The notes beneath the pieces are model-generated. The model worked only from the letters and a program-made list of their open reading frames with translations. It made no database searches and had not been told where the DNA came from. From NCBI RefSeq assembly GCF_020882245.1, contig NC_083597.1, positions 12,310,581 to 12,374,580 of the forward strand: a stretch of DNA of 64,000 bases, in the 5' to 3' direction. The DNA comes from Rhopalosiphum padi. Its lineage: Eukaryota; Arthropoda; Insecta; Hemiptera; Aphididae. Positions 27,367 through 39,542 of this stretch are shown piece after piece (position 1 is the first letter of the stretch; each line of letters begins with the position of its first letter). The translations under genes were made by a program, and so were the position numbers.

Positions 27367-27599
27367 TTAAACTATCTCGTATGATTTCAGACGCTCAAGA
27401 TGTTATAAAATAATTGGGTGGTCAATGAATTTACATGGTGATCTATCTTCGTCTTGTGTTTGCGAACAAACCTTTGGATTTCGTCTGCTATTGTAGGCAG
27501 CATCATATCACGGTAAATTTCTGCAGTAATAGTCCGAAGTGCGAAGTTTTGACAGCGTTGTATTATGTCTATGTTAGACTTACTGGTACAATTAAATGG
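27367..27599 (-). pseudogene. Decayed C-terminus of a Jockey-like non-LTR retrotransposon ORF2
   Basis: The minus-strand translation gives a recognisable reverse-transcriptase tail: CTSKSNIDIIQRCQNFALRT, then a shortened ITAEIYRDMM block, then LPTIADEIQRFVRKHKTKID. After a frameshift it ends in LERLKSYEIV and a stop at 27367-27369. This matches the 'LWG..SNI..IQR.QNK.LR.IT' end of Jockey-clade ORF2 proteins. Relative to the family, about eight residues are missing after the LRTIT motif, the usual LWG is degraded, and at least one frameshift is present. The rest of the element (endonuclease and RT core) is absent, as in a typical 5'-truncated copy. It is certainly non-functional. Confidence 0.7.
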
Positions 27600-30500
27600 T
27601 TTTTTATTCAGAAATGGTCTTTATCTTACTTTATTTTATATTAGGTAGGTATATGGTACGTATATCTATGTAAAATATGTATGGGTAAAAGCGGGTAAAC
27701 GCAACGAATATATTTAAAAATTAACACATTTAGCAATTTTTTTATATTCGATATTGAAATAATGATCTAAAAGATTAATGTCGGGTTGCATAAAAAATGT
27801 ATTAATTTAATGATTGACTAAAATGTAATGGAGACAGTTGATTAAGACAGCATTTTCCATTAAATTTTTATTTTGAACATTATATTTAAATGTCAAAATA
27901 ATTAAGTGTGAGGTACCTTTAATATTATAGTTCCGACATGTCATTATACAAGAACGGTTTACGCGAAAATACGCACGACAACTATATACGTACCGTACGC
28001 GTCTTCGTGGATGTCGACAAAGCGCACTATAGGTCCTATTGTCCGCGTGGCATTTGACTGCGGGAGTTTGCCGATAAATGAAAGAGGCTTTTGTGCGCCT
28101 TGTCTACAGGCGGTTCATTCCATCAGTTCACATCAGCATGACAGATTCGCGATTTTTTTTATATACACATATATTTATTATTTTTTTTAGTACCGATTAC
28201 TATTATTGTCTGAATGTTTTTTTTCGCCTACCTAATTCTGGCTTCGGTTACAATAATTGCATGTTCGACAGACTTCTCACGTCCAAATACGATTTACGAC
28301 AATTGTTTGGAGGTGCGCGGTAATAAACAATTGACTTAAAGACTTTTTTTTACTTTTTGTTCTCCCCAATGGCATTTTCGTGCGTATTGATAACAATATA
28401 ATATGACGTACATAATGACCGCAGCGTGTACTCTGTTAATAGCTTTGAACTATATTTATATATTAGGTGATGATATAGTAGGTATATATAATAATATACA
28501 CTCAAAATGGTTTTTTAATTTGTTTTATATCCTGCACACGTATAACGGTACCTCAAGAGGACACCTCAAAATGTAGACTTGTTCTTTCTGCTGAGCTATG
28601 GCTTATATCCGATTATATATTTATATATACGATGGATTATACCAATATTTCTATTATTTGTGATAAATATATAATATAATGGCATATATATAAATAGTTT
28701 ATTGACACTAGACGTGGTTTGAAGTATTTTGAACGATCGAATAACGGCATAATAACAATTGATAATAAAATAAGTATAAAAAAATAATATTACTAGATAC
28801 TATATAATATATACTATAATATTCATTTCTCAAAAAATATTAGAGTTTTTGGTTAATGTATTTAATATTTTTATAAGTAAAATGGCACAAAGATACTTTA
28901 CACGGTGTTAGTTCAATATCCAATACTCCGCTCATATAAACTTTAAATAATTATGAATTATAACTAATAACTAATTAACAACTAGTTTGAAATCCAATTC
29001 TGCTCAAGAATATAAAATTAAAAATGTATTCTATATCATTTAAAATAAATAACACTTAAAAAATCATAACGAGTAAAATCTAAAAAATGTTGTCTGTTTA
29101 ATGACTACAATAGTTATGTAAAAATATATTTCCAAAAAGTTAAAACTTTTCAACAAAATTAGTGTTTATCTTTAAATTATTCACTTTGTATAGGTATTGT
29201 ATGAATACATGCAATCACTGGATTTTATAAACTAATTTCATGCAAAATATACAAATATAATAGATAACTTAATACCTATTATAATTAAGGTTCAGGAATT
29301 GTTGCACTTATTAAAATCATTAAAATATGCTTAACAGTATGCAGCTAATTTTTATTTTGTTTTTGAAAACGCATAAAACATATTATATAATTAAAAAAAT
29401 AAAAATTTAAAAATTTGGTAGGTAAATAATAAAAATCGTTAAAAAAAATTGATTATAATTCAAAATTTATAAAAATACTGGCACATATAATGAGTTAATA
29501 CGATTAATAAGAATTAAGAAATAACGTAAATACATGATATAATGCGACGTTAACCGTGATTAACGAACGAACACGTCCTGCAGCTTATCATTTCGTCGTA
29601 CAATTTAGAATCTATAATAGATGTCATAGGTTATACCACACTATACAATTTATTACTGTCGATAAAAAGGTTTATTCCTAAGTGACGAAGAAACTATCGT
29701 TGACAGACGTACGAGTCAGATACGACAGATTACGAACTTAATTTATTTAAAAAAATATTTTTGAATGTTTTCCAAATATGATTTTTTCCTATAATTTTAC
29801 GTACATATAAATTTAAAAAATGCGAAATTTGCACAAATATGGTAAAAATTGCTCAAATATGCACTTTTCCTAAAATATGACGAAATATGCAAAAATAAGC
29901 AAATTTAAACTTAGTATTTAGTTTCGCCATTTCATAAAATAAATTTATAACTGACCTAGAATAATCTACGACCACTACAAAAAAACATACAAATGCAAAA
30001 AGTCCCAAACCCTTCTGATAATTAATTAATAAATAAATATAATTAGAGTGTAATAAACATTTTTTTTTTATTTATAACATATTATGTATTATACATTTTA
30101 CACAATGTTGGCACTTATAAATACAGTCAATAACAGACATTGTATAAATATTGTTAATACGTATTAAATTTATTTGAACCCAATTCAAGCGCATGAACGA
30201 AACCGGATCCATAAGAAGATGAAAGTGGCTGCTGAAATTTTCAAATTTAGAGTTGATATTATCATAATAATTATTTATACAATAGTTTTTTTCACATTAA
30301 TATATATAATCTTAATATCAAATAAGAATTACTATAGATAGTATATAAATAACAAATTTATGTTGACAATGTCTAATACCACAAAATATGCAGTATAAAC
30401 CTATGGTTATATTATTTCAAACCCACAGCCGCTATAGGAATTTATACCTTTAAACATTAAAACGTATTTGAAGCCATCACATTCTTTTAAAATGGTCAAA

Positions 30501-33500
30501 AACAAACTTGTGCACATTTTTGGTAGCCAAGCGGTTGTCGAGAAATGTAAAATAGTTTCCATAAATCATTCTCAGCCTCGCCCGAATACCCGATAATTTC
30601 TTTTTGTAGTTGACACCTATTTTACGATTTTTATGAACCTCCCCCGCAAACACTCACATAATGTTCGTATCAATGGTATGTATTATATGTATATGTATGG
30701 ACAAATTGTCTGCACCCTCGTATAACGGACAATGCGCGAATGTCGCACTGCAGGACGTCGAATAAAAATATATATTATTTTCCCCTCCTCAGCTCGTTCT
30801 CGCTGATAATACGCAGACCTAAAGAATTCTATTCTTTTGATATCTGTTCTCTTTTTTTACGCTTCTTGAGTTGTTATTCGTCGGAGTTTATGAGCGAAAT
30901 AATATATATATATATATATATACGTACATAAGTATAGATGCATAAAAAAAAAAAAAAACACATGTCTTCGTAAAATCTTCTATTCTGGGCACCCGTGCTC
31001 AAACAATAATTATGTTCGGGAGACACTTATAAAGGTATTATGTTTTTTTTTTATATATATAATATAATATAATATAAACGTTTGTGAAAAATGAATTTCG
31101 AAACATTCATTCAAAAGTTGTTCATAAGGGCCAACGCCTTTCGACTAAATAACCTATACAGATTTATAGTTATTCTATTGTAATTTTTTTCCTTATCGTG
31201 GAATTTCAGTTAATATAAATAATAAGTATACATAATATCTATTGTTGAATTTATATTCTGAAATATTAATCGTTTACCATGTATTCGTATACCTACGTGC
31301 CCACCGCGCGTTTATATGATACGACGGAGTCTATAAAATTTTTCATTGGTTTATGTACTAATTTCAATAATATCAGTAAACAAATTCATTACTACAGAAG
31401 AAATAGTATAAAATATATGGTGGATATATCTATATATTCAATAGGAATAAAGTTTAATTTTAATTTTAAATTAATTGTACACGGTTATATAAGGTAATTG
31501 ATTTAATACAAATAATACGGGAATATTACACCTTATTTTGTTAATATAATATATTATGTAGGTGTAATAATATAATGAATATAAAATGCATTACATTTGC
31601 GTTACACTTAAATGATTTTATTTAAAACCCCATTACACGTTGTCGATATATAATATATATATATAATATTTAAGCGTACCTAAAGCTATTTCATATCTGG
31701 TTTTAATATTTCACAATTCAACATTAAGCTGATTTTATATTTTTTTTTCCACACCACAATAAGAAAATAGTAAAATTTAATTTAATCAGAAATCATTTTG
31801 CTTGAACAAATATCTTGTGTATATCGAGTTGTTATAACTTATAGTGATGTTAACACTTCGTAGTTGTATCTATTAAAGTGTTAATTCGTTTATTATAAAT
31901 CGTATAAACGTAGGTATTAGGTATATTGTAAATTGTAATAATAACACATTTTTATTTGATATTAAAATGCTAATTTAAAATTAATAGTTAATGATAATTA
32001 TTAATGATATTAAAAATATATTACATGTATATAAGCAAAATTTTAGCAAATGGTTATTATTATTGTAATTTATTAAGAAAAAAATTATTTTTATCGTTTA
32101 AGACTTAAAATATCTTAGTATTATGTAACACATTGTAGTTAATACAATAAAATTCTCAAAAATTTGTAAAACGAATTGTGTACTCGTATCTTTTATTCTT
32201 TACATCGTAATTCAAAAAATATATTTGGCGAGAATAGTTAAGCGGATTATTTGAGAAAATTTTTTTTTCATTTATTGTAGTTATACGTATACATAATAGT
32301 GACGTCGTATATTCCATCTGATCTCTCACGTAGGTGGGTACATTTTTTTTCGCCAAGAATATTTAAAAACCGTGTGTTTGTGAAAAAAAACAGCTTTTAA
32401 GTACGTGTATCATGATTGTTATATATAGTGAGTGTGTATTGTTAGTGTTGTGTAAAAGGCATATAGACGGATACTTGTTATAGTTGTTAAGCTGTTGTGA
32501 AGAATTGCACCGGTGCATGAATAAAATGAGATCCTTTACTGAATCTTGTACTTATACGCATGGTATATTCGAGTCTGTGATGAAAATTAAATTTTTTTAT
32601 TTATAGAAATAAAAATTGGTACAAAATATAAAACCTTAAGAGAGCCCGACCATACAATAGTGCAATAACTATGTATATAATATATATATATTATTTAGTA
32701 ATGGAATTCTTATGAAATGAAATATATTCACGCATTTCCAATATATATTATGTAATACTTATTCATACATTACATAGTATAGGTATATATATAGAGTTAT
32801 ATTTTACGCCTGGTACCCTGTTGGCGTATCTACTAATAATGGTAATAGAAATTTAATTTTTTACAGAACAAACTTTTGAGAATATTCGAATATGTACTTT
32901 AAATTACCAATGTACTTACCTAATTAAAATTATAGTGTGAAGTTTTTTCATACAGTTTATATTATTATTAGAAATTCACATTTTTTAAAAGCTACATTAC
33001 ACATACAAATTAAAATACTATGCAATAATGTAATAAAAATCCTTGAGTTTATTTAATGAAAATATTTTGTTTTTACAAGAGTTTACACTTTAACAGTTTA
33101 AAATGTTTAAATAACTACAATAATATTATACACATTACGATAGAGTTTGAAAAAACAAAAACATATTATAGATTTTTTTAATTGAATTGTTGTATCAATT
33201 GATATTATTTATTTCAATAAATAAAAAATATAAATAGCTCAAAAATACATCATTGCAAGATAAATTTATTTTATTTTAACGTGAGATTTTGATTTTAAAT
33301 TATACATTTTAATCGTTTTATAACATAGACGTTTATATCAATAGAATGATATGATAATAAAATATTTTGTTGTAGGATAAATTGTAATTTATACATATAT
33401 AATACAATAAAATAATTTACGCATAGGTTACATACACACATTGAGTTATTAAAATAAATCATAATTTCAAATAGAAATATTATTGATGACCTACCTAATA

Positions 33501-34799
33501 ATTTTAAAAGGTTCAACATATTTCTCACAGTATATAACTACTAATATTAGGATCGATTAATATTTGTTGGTTTTTTTTTTAACTATAAATGATTTAACTA
33601 TTTCAAATTTTACATTTATTTATACTTACATACAATGTTCAGATTTAAACTTAAATGTAAGTTAATTCATAGGATTTATAGTTTAATAATATTTATTATA
33701 TGCTAGAAATATATAAAAATTCAGGTTTATATGTAATATGTAAATATATTTTTTTATAGAGAATAATTTACCAACTTTGACCAGTGTAAAATTCGTATCA
33801 AAAAATAAAAATTCGTTGCTAAATGAGCTTACTTTTATCTTATATAATATTATTATGTTTACATATTAAACAAACATTGCGTAAATAGTATTATTATGAG
33901 TATGTAGGTACATCATAAAACGATAATCAAAATAAAATTACACTATACATATTCGTATAAAGCGAAGATATACATTTACAAAAATTATTTTTAAAATAAT
34001 TTATCTGAAGACGATGAAGACGAAGTCAAAGAAAAAGTATTGCATGAAGAAGTCATATCGTAAATATACAAATCACATTAAATGAGATAAAAATTTATAT
34101 CAGTTTGTTATTGATAAAAAAATGATAATTTTCTTCAAATGGTTTTTTAAATTAAAAAATATACAGTAGGAAAAATAGCAGCAACAAAACAAAAAACTCT
34201 TCACGGTTTTTTGAAAAGCTAAATGTTTAAATTTACTTACATTCATATGTATTATGCAATAATAAAAAAAGTCTTTAACTTAATAAAAATTATAATTTTT
34301 ATAAACTTATTTTGTAATATGAAAAATATAATTTAGAATCGAATTTATAATCTGGAATTTTTACATTTTATTCAATAAAGCGGAAAACTGCTTAAAGAGG
34401 AATTTTGGGTTGGTCCCATGCTATTCCGCATTAGACAGTTTTCAGTTTTTCATTTTCACTATATATTTATTGTGGAATACATGGGGTATTATTGTAAACT
34501 TAATTTACTACTTGATTAAATGTATAAAATATAAATAAGTACTATATCGGTTAAAGTAAATTTATAATTTTATCATCTGTAAACTATTTAGGATTTTTAT
34601 TTATTTATAAGTACATATTTAATTTTTTTTAATACATACAAATCTAAGCCCTAGCTAGAATTAGTAATGAATATGATTTCCGTTTATTTTCTTTACCATT
34701 GTTCGAATATATGTTTTAAATTAAATCTATTAAATGTTTTCCAATTGAATTTTATGTAAATACATTACATGTTTGTTCCAAAATATCATAATGTCATTA
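27600..34799. other. Gene-less stretch
   Basis: AT-rich. GC-richer islands sit at 27990-28330 (with paired ACAATTGTT / AACAATTG Sox-like sites near 28300-28335), 30480-30740 and 31110-31330. A perfect 12-bp palindrome TGCACCGGTGCA lies at 32506-32517. Around 29800-29900 the phrase AAATATGCA/AAATTTGC recurs several times in about 100 bp and looks like dispersed-repeat debris. No gene seen. Confidence 0.5.
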
Positions 34800-35035
34800 C
34801 TATTTGATATGTGGTTTTACGTTTTCAGATATTTCACACAATTGCGGGTATTTTGAATGCCACCACAGGTGACCTCTGTCTATGGCTGTCAATCAATAAA
34901 ATACGTATTTATTGGTATTTTCGTTATAGATATTCTCATAATATAATATATAAGGACCCCATAAACGTTATCGAACTGCGATTGTTTAAATCAGTACATA
35001 TAGTCAGAACAATAGAAGGGGAGAAAAATATATAT
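34800..35035. promoter_or_regulatory. Candidate enhancer with PBX-MEIS composite site
   Basis: A less AT-rich island. The string CTGTCAATCA at 34886-34895 is the reverse complement of TGATTGACAG, the known composite site for Exd/PBX with Hth/MEIS. It is followed at once by ATAAAATACG, which can act as a posterior-Hox half site. A CAGGTGACCTC motif lies 20 bp upstream. The plus-strand open frame over the island has no recognisable protein similarity. Enhancer function is inference from motifs. Confidence 0.3.
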
Positions 35036-35680
35036 TGAGAACGGTCAACATAAGTATATTATATTATTCAAGTGTATGTATAAATTTATTATGTACAAAC
35101 GTAAATGTTATTAAATTTAAGATCATAATTAATTATAGAACCATTTACCAATAAGTAATAAACTAATAACTATTATAGTGTTATATACCATATTACCGTA
35201 CAACTATTCAATATGTTGTTTGTTAACAACAGTATAACGAAATAATAGAACCTATATTATGGATATATAATGCAGCATATCTCGTGACAAGAAATATCAT
35301 TTGCCCAAAAGTTACTGATATATATATAAGTATGTATACCGACAAATGAAGTATGAAGTTTTCATCAACTACAAAATAAACGAAATGTGGCAAAATTATT
35401 GAGATTCTATATCGCTCACAAATAAACTTAAAAAGATTAAAAATATTATGTTTTTAAAATGGCATATTCCACGAAATTTCAAAAACATCATGGTAAATCA
35501 CTATAGCCAGAGGTGCTTTATTTAGAATATTATTGATACTTCCTTGAACAGAATGTCGATTCAATAAACTTAACTTCCCATTCTTTATGAACAAGGATTT
35601 TTTCCTGGACTCAATAATTGCGAAGTCAACATTTATCTATATGAACTAACCTATCCATACCAATAGTAATTTAAATGAAG
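35036..35680. other. AT-rich stretch with possible non-LTR debris
   Basis: Mostly AT-rich. At 35380-35500 a heavily broken plus-strand translation (TNKLKKIKN and neighbouring residues) faintly recalls the RNase H-linked tail of some non-LTR elements, but in-frame stops and weak similarity leave this unproven. Confidence 0.4.
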
Positions 35681-35688
35681 CTCTAAGT

Positions 35689-35995
35689 CAGGAGTCGACA
35701 AGTAATTTCTACTGGAGATTAAAAAAATAAATCAATGAGATCCAGTAAACAAAATCTTTGTAACATCTTTAAATTTGAAAAATAGCTGTATAAAAATAAT
35801 TATCTAGTTATTACAATCAGTTTAAATTAAAAAATTAAGCAAGTTAAAACTGGCACGCGGGCGGTCAGTTGCCTATCCTTACTATAAACTATCAGAGTAA
35901 ATAACATAATCAAGTATAATGTATTGATACGGGGTCCAGAGTTTTGTCTTCCACGGTCCGGACCCTGATCGCAGTCCGCCAGTTGCCGACCCCTG
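35689..35995. mobile_element. hAT-type MITE with perfect 8-bp target duplication
   Basis: A 307-bp element. The left end CAGGAGTCGACAAG and the reverse complement of the right end, CAGGGGTCGGCAAC, match at 11 of 14 bases. The CAGGGGTCGGCAAC-type terminus is a well-known hAT signature. The 8-bp repeat CTCTAAGT is identical at 35681-35688 and 35996-36003. Inside, GC-rich phrases (GCACGCGGGCGG; CCACGGTCCGGACCC) are typical of hAT subterminal regions. There is no coding sequence. Confidence 0.92.
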
Positions 35996-36003
35996 CTCTA
36001 AGT

Positions 36004-37568
36004 CTAAACGAAGAAAACTGCAACATTGCAATTATGAACATAAGTCATAATTAATCAAAAAAATCAAAATCATAAATAAATTCTAAAATTATATTAGATC
36101 ATCTTCTTGTGTAATTGTTTAAAAAAAAATTTTACTATCTTTAATATTATTTTAATAGTAATTAATCTGGCTAATCATCCATGTAATTCAAGTCAAAGTA
36201 ATTATAATAAAAAGGTAGTAAATTTAAATAGGTATACATGTACTTCTATAAATTTTAAAAATATGTAAGGAAATGCACAGTATTAACTATGAGCATTTAA
36301 GCTATATTGTATATTGTATTATTGTATATAATACAGGCAATACAGCTGAGTACAGACGCACTAAATAATTGGTTTGTTTTAAATCTAATTTATGAATAAT
36401 AAGCGTACTTTCTAATTTAATTATTACAACATGTTTATATGTAGCCGTATAGGTATATATGTATATTGTATGGTATATAGTACAGATCTGTCACACTTGT
36501 GATAATATGATGTAGGTACCTACCTAAATATACGGGTATTAGTGTACAAGTATTACACAGCATTTGAATTAAATTTGCGTGTTTAAATTATAAAACGGTT
36601 AATTAAATTTATTATTATTAAATAATGATAATTCGAATGATACGATTCTTTAAGTTATAAAATATTAGGTTAATTAAATAGGAAATACACAAGCGTTTGT
36701 TCATAACATAAATATAGTATACTGAACTAAAAATATCGCATAAAGTACTTTAAATTGTATAATCGCAACTTTCAATAAAAGCTTTTCGATATAATATTAA
36801 ACGTATTGGACTTGGATATAATATTGGATTACACAATCGAACAGTTGTCTTGGTACCTCCACGTGAACATGACTTTTATTCTGTACTCAGTTCTCTTAGA
36901 TTTTGACCTTGTCCGCCGCTTGTCGTAATTATCAGTATATTTCTACCTTAAATTAGTAAGTATGTATAATATTATAATTTGTTATTCGTTTATAATTCAA
37001 GATAACAATTTAAACTGAAAATGGAAATATGGCATGGATCTTATATTGTTATTATTGCTTATTGTGAGGAAAGATTTTAAAATTAAATGTAAATATAAAT
37101 ATACCGATAGGTACATTATATTATATATAGTTACAAAAAAAACATCGAAAAAAACATCCAATTTATTTTTATCACATTTATAGATTATCGATAAAATGTA
37201 ATTAAACTATATTTTGTAAATATAAAATGCACATTATTTTTAATCGTAAACATAAATCTTTACATTATAAACGCTGGTCATATTTGAATTATATTTAGCT
37301 TAATATTCTCCCTCAACTATGTTCCTACACGAATACATCGACACACCGTTTAAGTGTGTCAATGCAATTATATCTGATGTTTAGTAACGAGGGAGAACAC
37401 TAGGTACACTGTATTGTGTATAATATAATATTATACATATATAAAATATGTTTAACCCTGATGAACTCATCATTTAAGCTGACTACCAAAAGATAATATC
37501 GTTTTAAAACGTAAATAAATCCCGCAATGTTATATAATATATTATATCGTGACCATACATACGTCGCT
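36004..37568. other. Gene-less stretch
   Basis: AT-rich. A less AT-rich patch at about 36830-36940 contains a CACGTG E-box (36861-36866). Nothing coding recognised. Confidence 0.5.
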
Positions 37569-37576
37569 TGTATACT

Positions 37577-38099
37577 CATAGGCGTGCGCACGGGGGGTTC
37601 CGGGTGTGCCTGGGCGCCCCCCGACATGTAATTGGGGCCCTAAAATTTAAGTCCTATAGCATATATTATATGAGTCCGTATTTAATGTTACTAGAATAAA
37701 AATGGTAATTTTTCTAAAATATGTCGTAAAAAAAAATAATTATGTTTCGGGATAAAAAAATTAATACAACATAAAATATTTTAAATTTGCGTGATAAAAC
37801 TTAAAACTTATTATGATTATAACAGCTAGATGTTATTGACTACAAAAGTAAAAATAATAAATAAATATTGCAATTATCTTAAAAATAGATTTTAGATCCA
37901 ACTATATCTAATGAAATATTATATTACTTGGTAGTTGGTACTAGTGATACCATTGATTGATTTGATATGTGATATAATGTAAGTAATGTTTATTCGTGCA
38001 TTATAATTTATTAAAATATGTACATGTCTTGTTAAGAGAGGGCCCGAAAATATTGTAGCCCCCCCCCCCCCCCGAAATTTAGATCTGCGCACGCCTATG
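37577..38099. mobile_element. hAT-type non-autonomous transposon with perfect TIRs and 8-bp duplication
   Basis: A 523-bp element with perfect 14-bp inverted termini, CATAGGCGTGCGCA (37577-37590) and TGCGCACGCCTATG (38086-38099). It is flanked by the identical 8-bp repeat TGTATACT at 37569-37576 and 38100-38107. G-rich/C-rich subterminal blocks (GGGCGCCCCCC near 37611-37621; a long C run at 38060-38073) lie just inside the ends. There is no transposase. It has inserted next to a less AT-rich sequence (38108-38320), possibly splitting a conserved element. The perfect ends imply a young insertion. Confidence 0.95.
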
Positions 38100-38107
38100 T
38101 GTATACT

Positions 38108-38898
38108 GTTTACATAGATCCTTGTTTTCGGAATGATCGTTTCTGTGGAGCTGAGGCGGACACAGATGCAATACTGACTCATGAATTCAGTGACATCTTA
38201 TACTTGGCTGTTGATAAGAACATATTTTCTACCTGTGATTCGATAAAAAAAAAAAAAGGTGGAAAATTGAGTACCACTCTACTCTACGGTAAGTGCATTT
38301 CGAGTGGACCACTGTAATGTTAAATTTTAATTCAATGATATATCATTGTATGTATGAATAACAATTCTGAGCAGATGAGAGACCACCTATATTAGCTAAT
38401 TTTAGTAAGTACCTTTCATCTTATGATTTTTTGATATTGATATTAGGTAAAACAATATATTATCTTTCTTTTAGTAAGCTGGTAGGTCGTAGGTTGAATT
38501 AATGTTATGCCGAATATATTGCATTTAATAATATCATTATGTGTGTATAAAATATAATAAAATACATAAAAACTATATGTCCTTACGAATAATGTTTTTG
38601 AACTATAATAAAATAATTAATATTATTCGTAATTCATTATTAAAATATGTAATTTCATAAACATTTGAATTAAAAATAATTATAAATAATAATTAAGATT
38701 GTATATTTTTTAGTATTTTTGATTTCCGTATGAATACTTATGAGAAACTCTATTATATTTTCAAACCTTAGCTATAAATATTGGAAATTATTTTATACAT
38801 ATTCAATTGAAAAACACATCCAATTTTTGTTGCATTAAAGAATTTAGCTAAACATTGATCTTCGAATGCTTAAAAAAAATAAATTGCTCATATTTTGA
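38108..38898. other. Gene-less stretch, first 200 bp GC-richer
   Basis: Positions 38108-38320 are less AT-rich and open on the plus strand, but the translation is interrupted in sense by an A-run (38246-38258) and matches nothing known. It may be a non-coding conserved segment adjoining the hAT insertion. The remainder is AT-rich. Confidence 0.4.
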
Positions 38899-39542
38899 AG
38901 CATATTACTTGTTTTTGATCGTAAATTAAACTTCCATGCTCATCTTGATAAAATTTGTTGTAAAGCTCTTAAAACGTTAGGTTTTATTAGAAGAATTAGT
39001 AGTGAATTTAAATTAGTGTCTTCTTTAAAATCTTTATATTGTGCCTTTGTGAGGTCGATTTTTGAATATGGATCTGTTGTTTGGGATCGGGGTACTTCTT
39101 GTGGTAAGAAACAAGTTGAACGTGTTCAACGTAAGTTCCTCAATATTGCAGCGTACAAATTAAAAATTGATCACCCACCCCATGATTATTCTCCAGTCAT
39201 GCATAGACTTGGCATGAATACATTAGCTGACAGAAGATTGGAAGCTAATTTGATTTTCCTCAGACGTCTTATTGATGGCCACGTAGACTCTCCTGAACTA
39301 TTAGCCCAAATTAACTTTAAAATTCCATCTTTTCATTCTCGTCAATTAATTATTTTTTCCTTACCCAAATGCAACACCAACTATGCAAAAAACCAGCCAC
39401 TATATCGCATGATGAGTATAGCCAATACGGATCTATCAGCACTACTATATTATTAACTGTTTGTACTTAATATATAATATTACAATATTGTAATTTGGGC
39501 ATGTCCCGTATTGTTATAAAATAAATAAATAAATAAATAAAT
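38899..39542 (+). mobile_element. 5'-truncated non-LTR retrotransposon (Jockey/I-like RT C-terminus and tail)
   Basis: The frame is open from 38899 (after a TGA) to a stop at 39454-39456, without an ATG start. It encodes the C-terminal part of a reverse-transcriptase polyprotein: FDRKLNFHAHLDKIC, then RRISSEF, LKSLYCAFVRSIFEYGSVVW, ERVQRKFLNIAAYKL and LADRRLEANLIFLRRLIDG. These match the thumb and post-RT region of non-LTR ORF2 proteins (consensus SLYCSLVRSILEYGSVVWDP and ERVQRKFLRY). It is followed by about 70 nt of 3' UTR and a (TAAA)n tail at 39526-39542, the usual 3' end of such elements. No catalytic YxDD box is present: the upstream 80-90% of the element is missing. The uninterrupted frame suggests a fairly recent insertion. 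I could not define a target duplication. Confidence 0.85.

Noticed and set aside
35380..35520. Possible non-LTR RNase H-linked tail (TNKLKKIKN...)
   Set aside because: Only a faint resemblance with in-frame stops; not strong enough to call.
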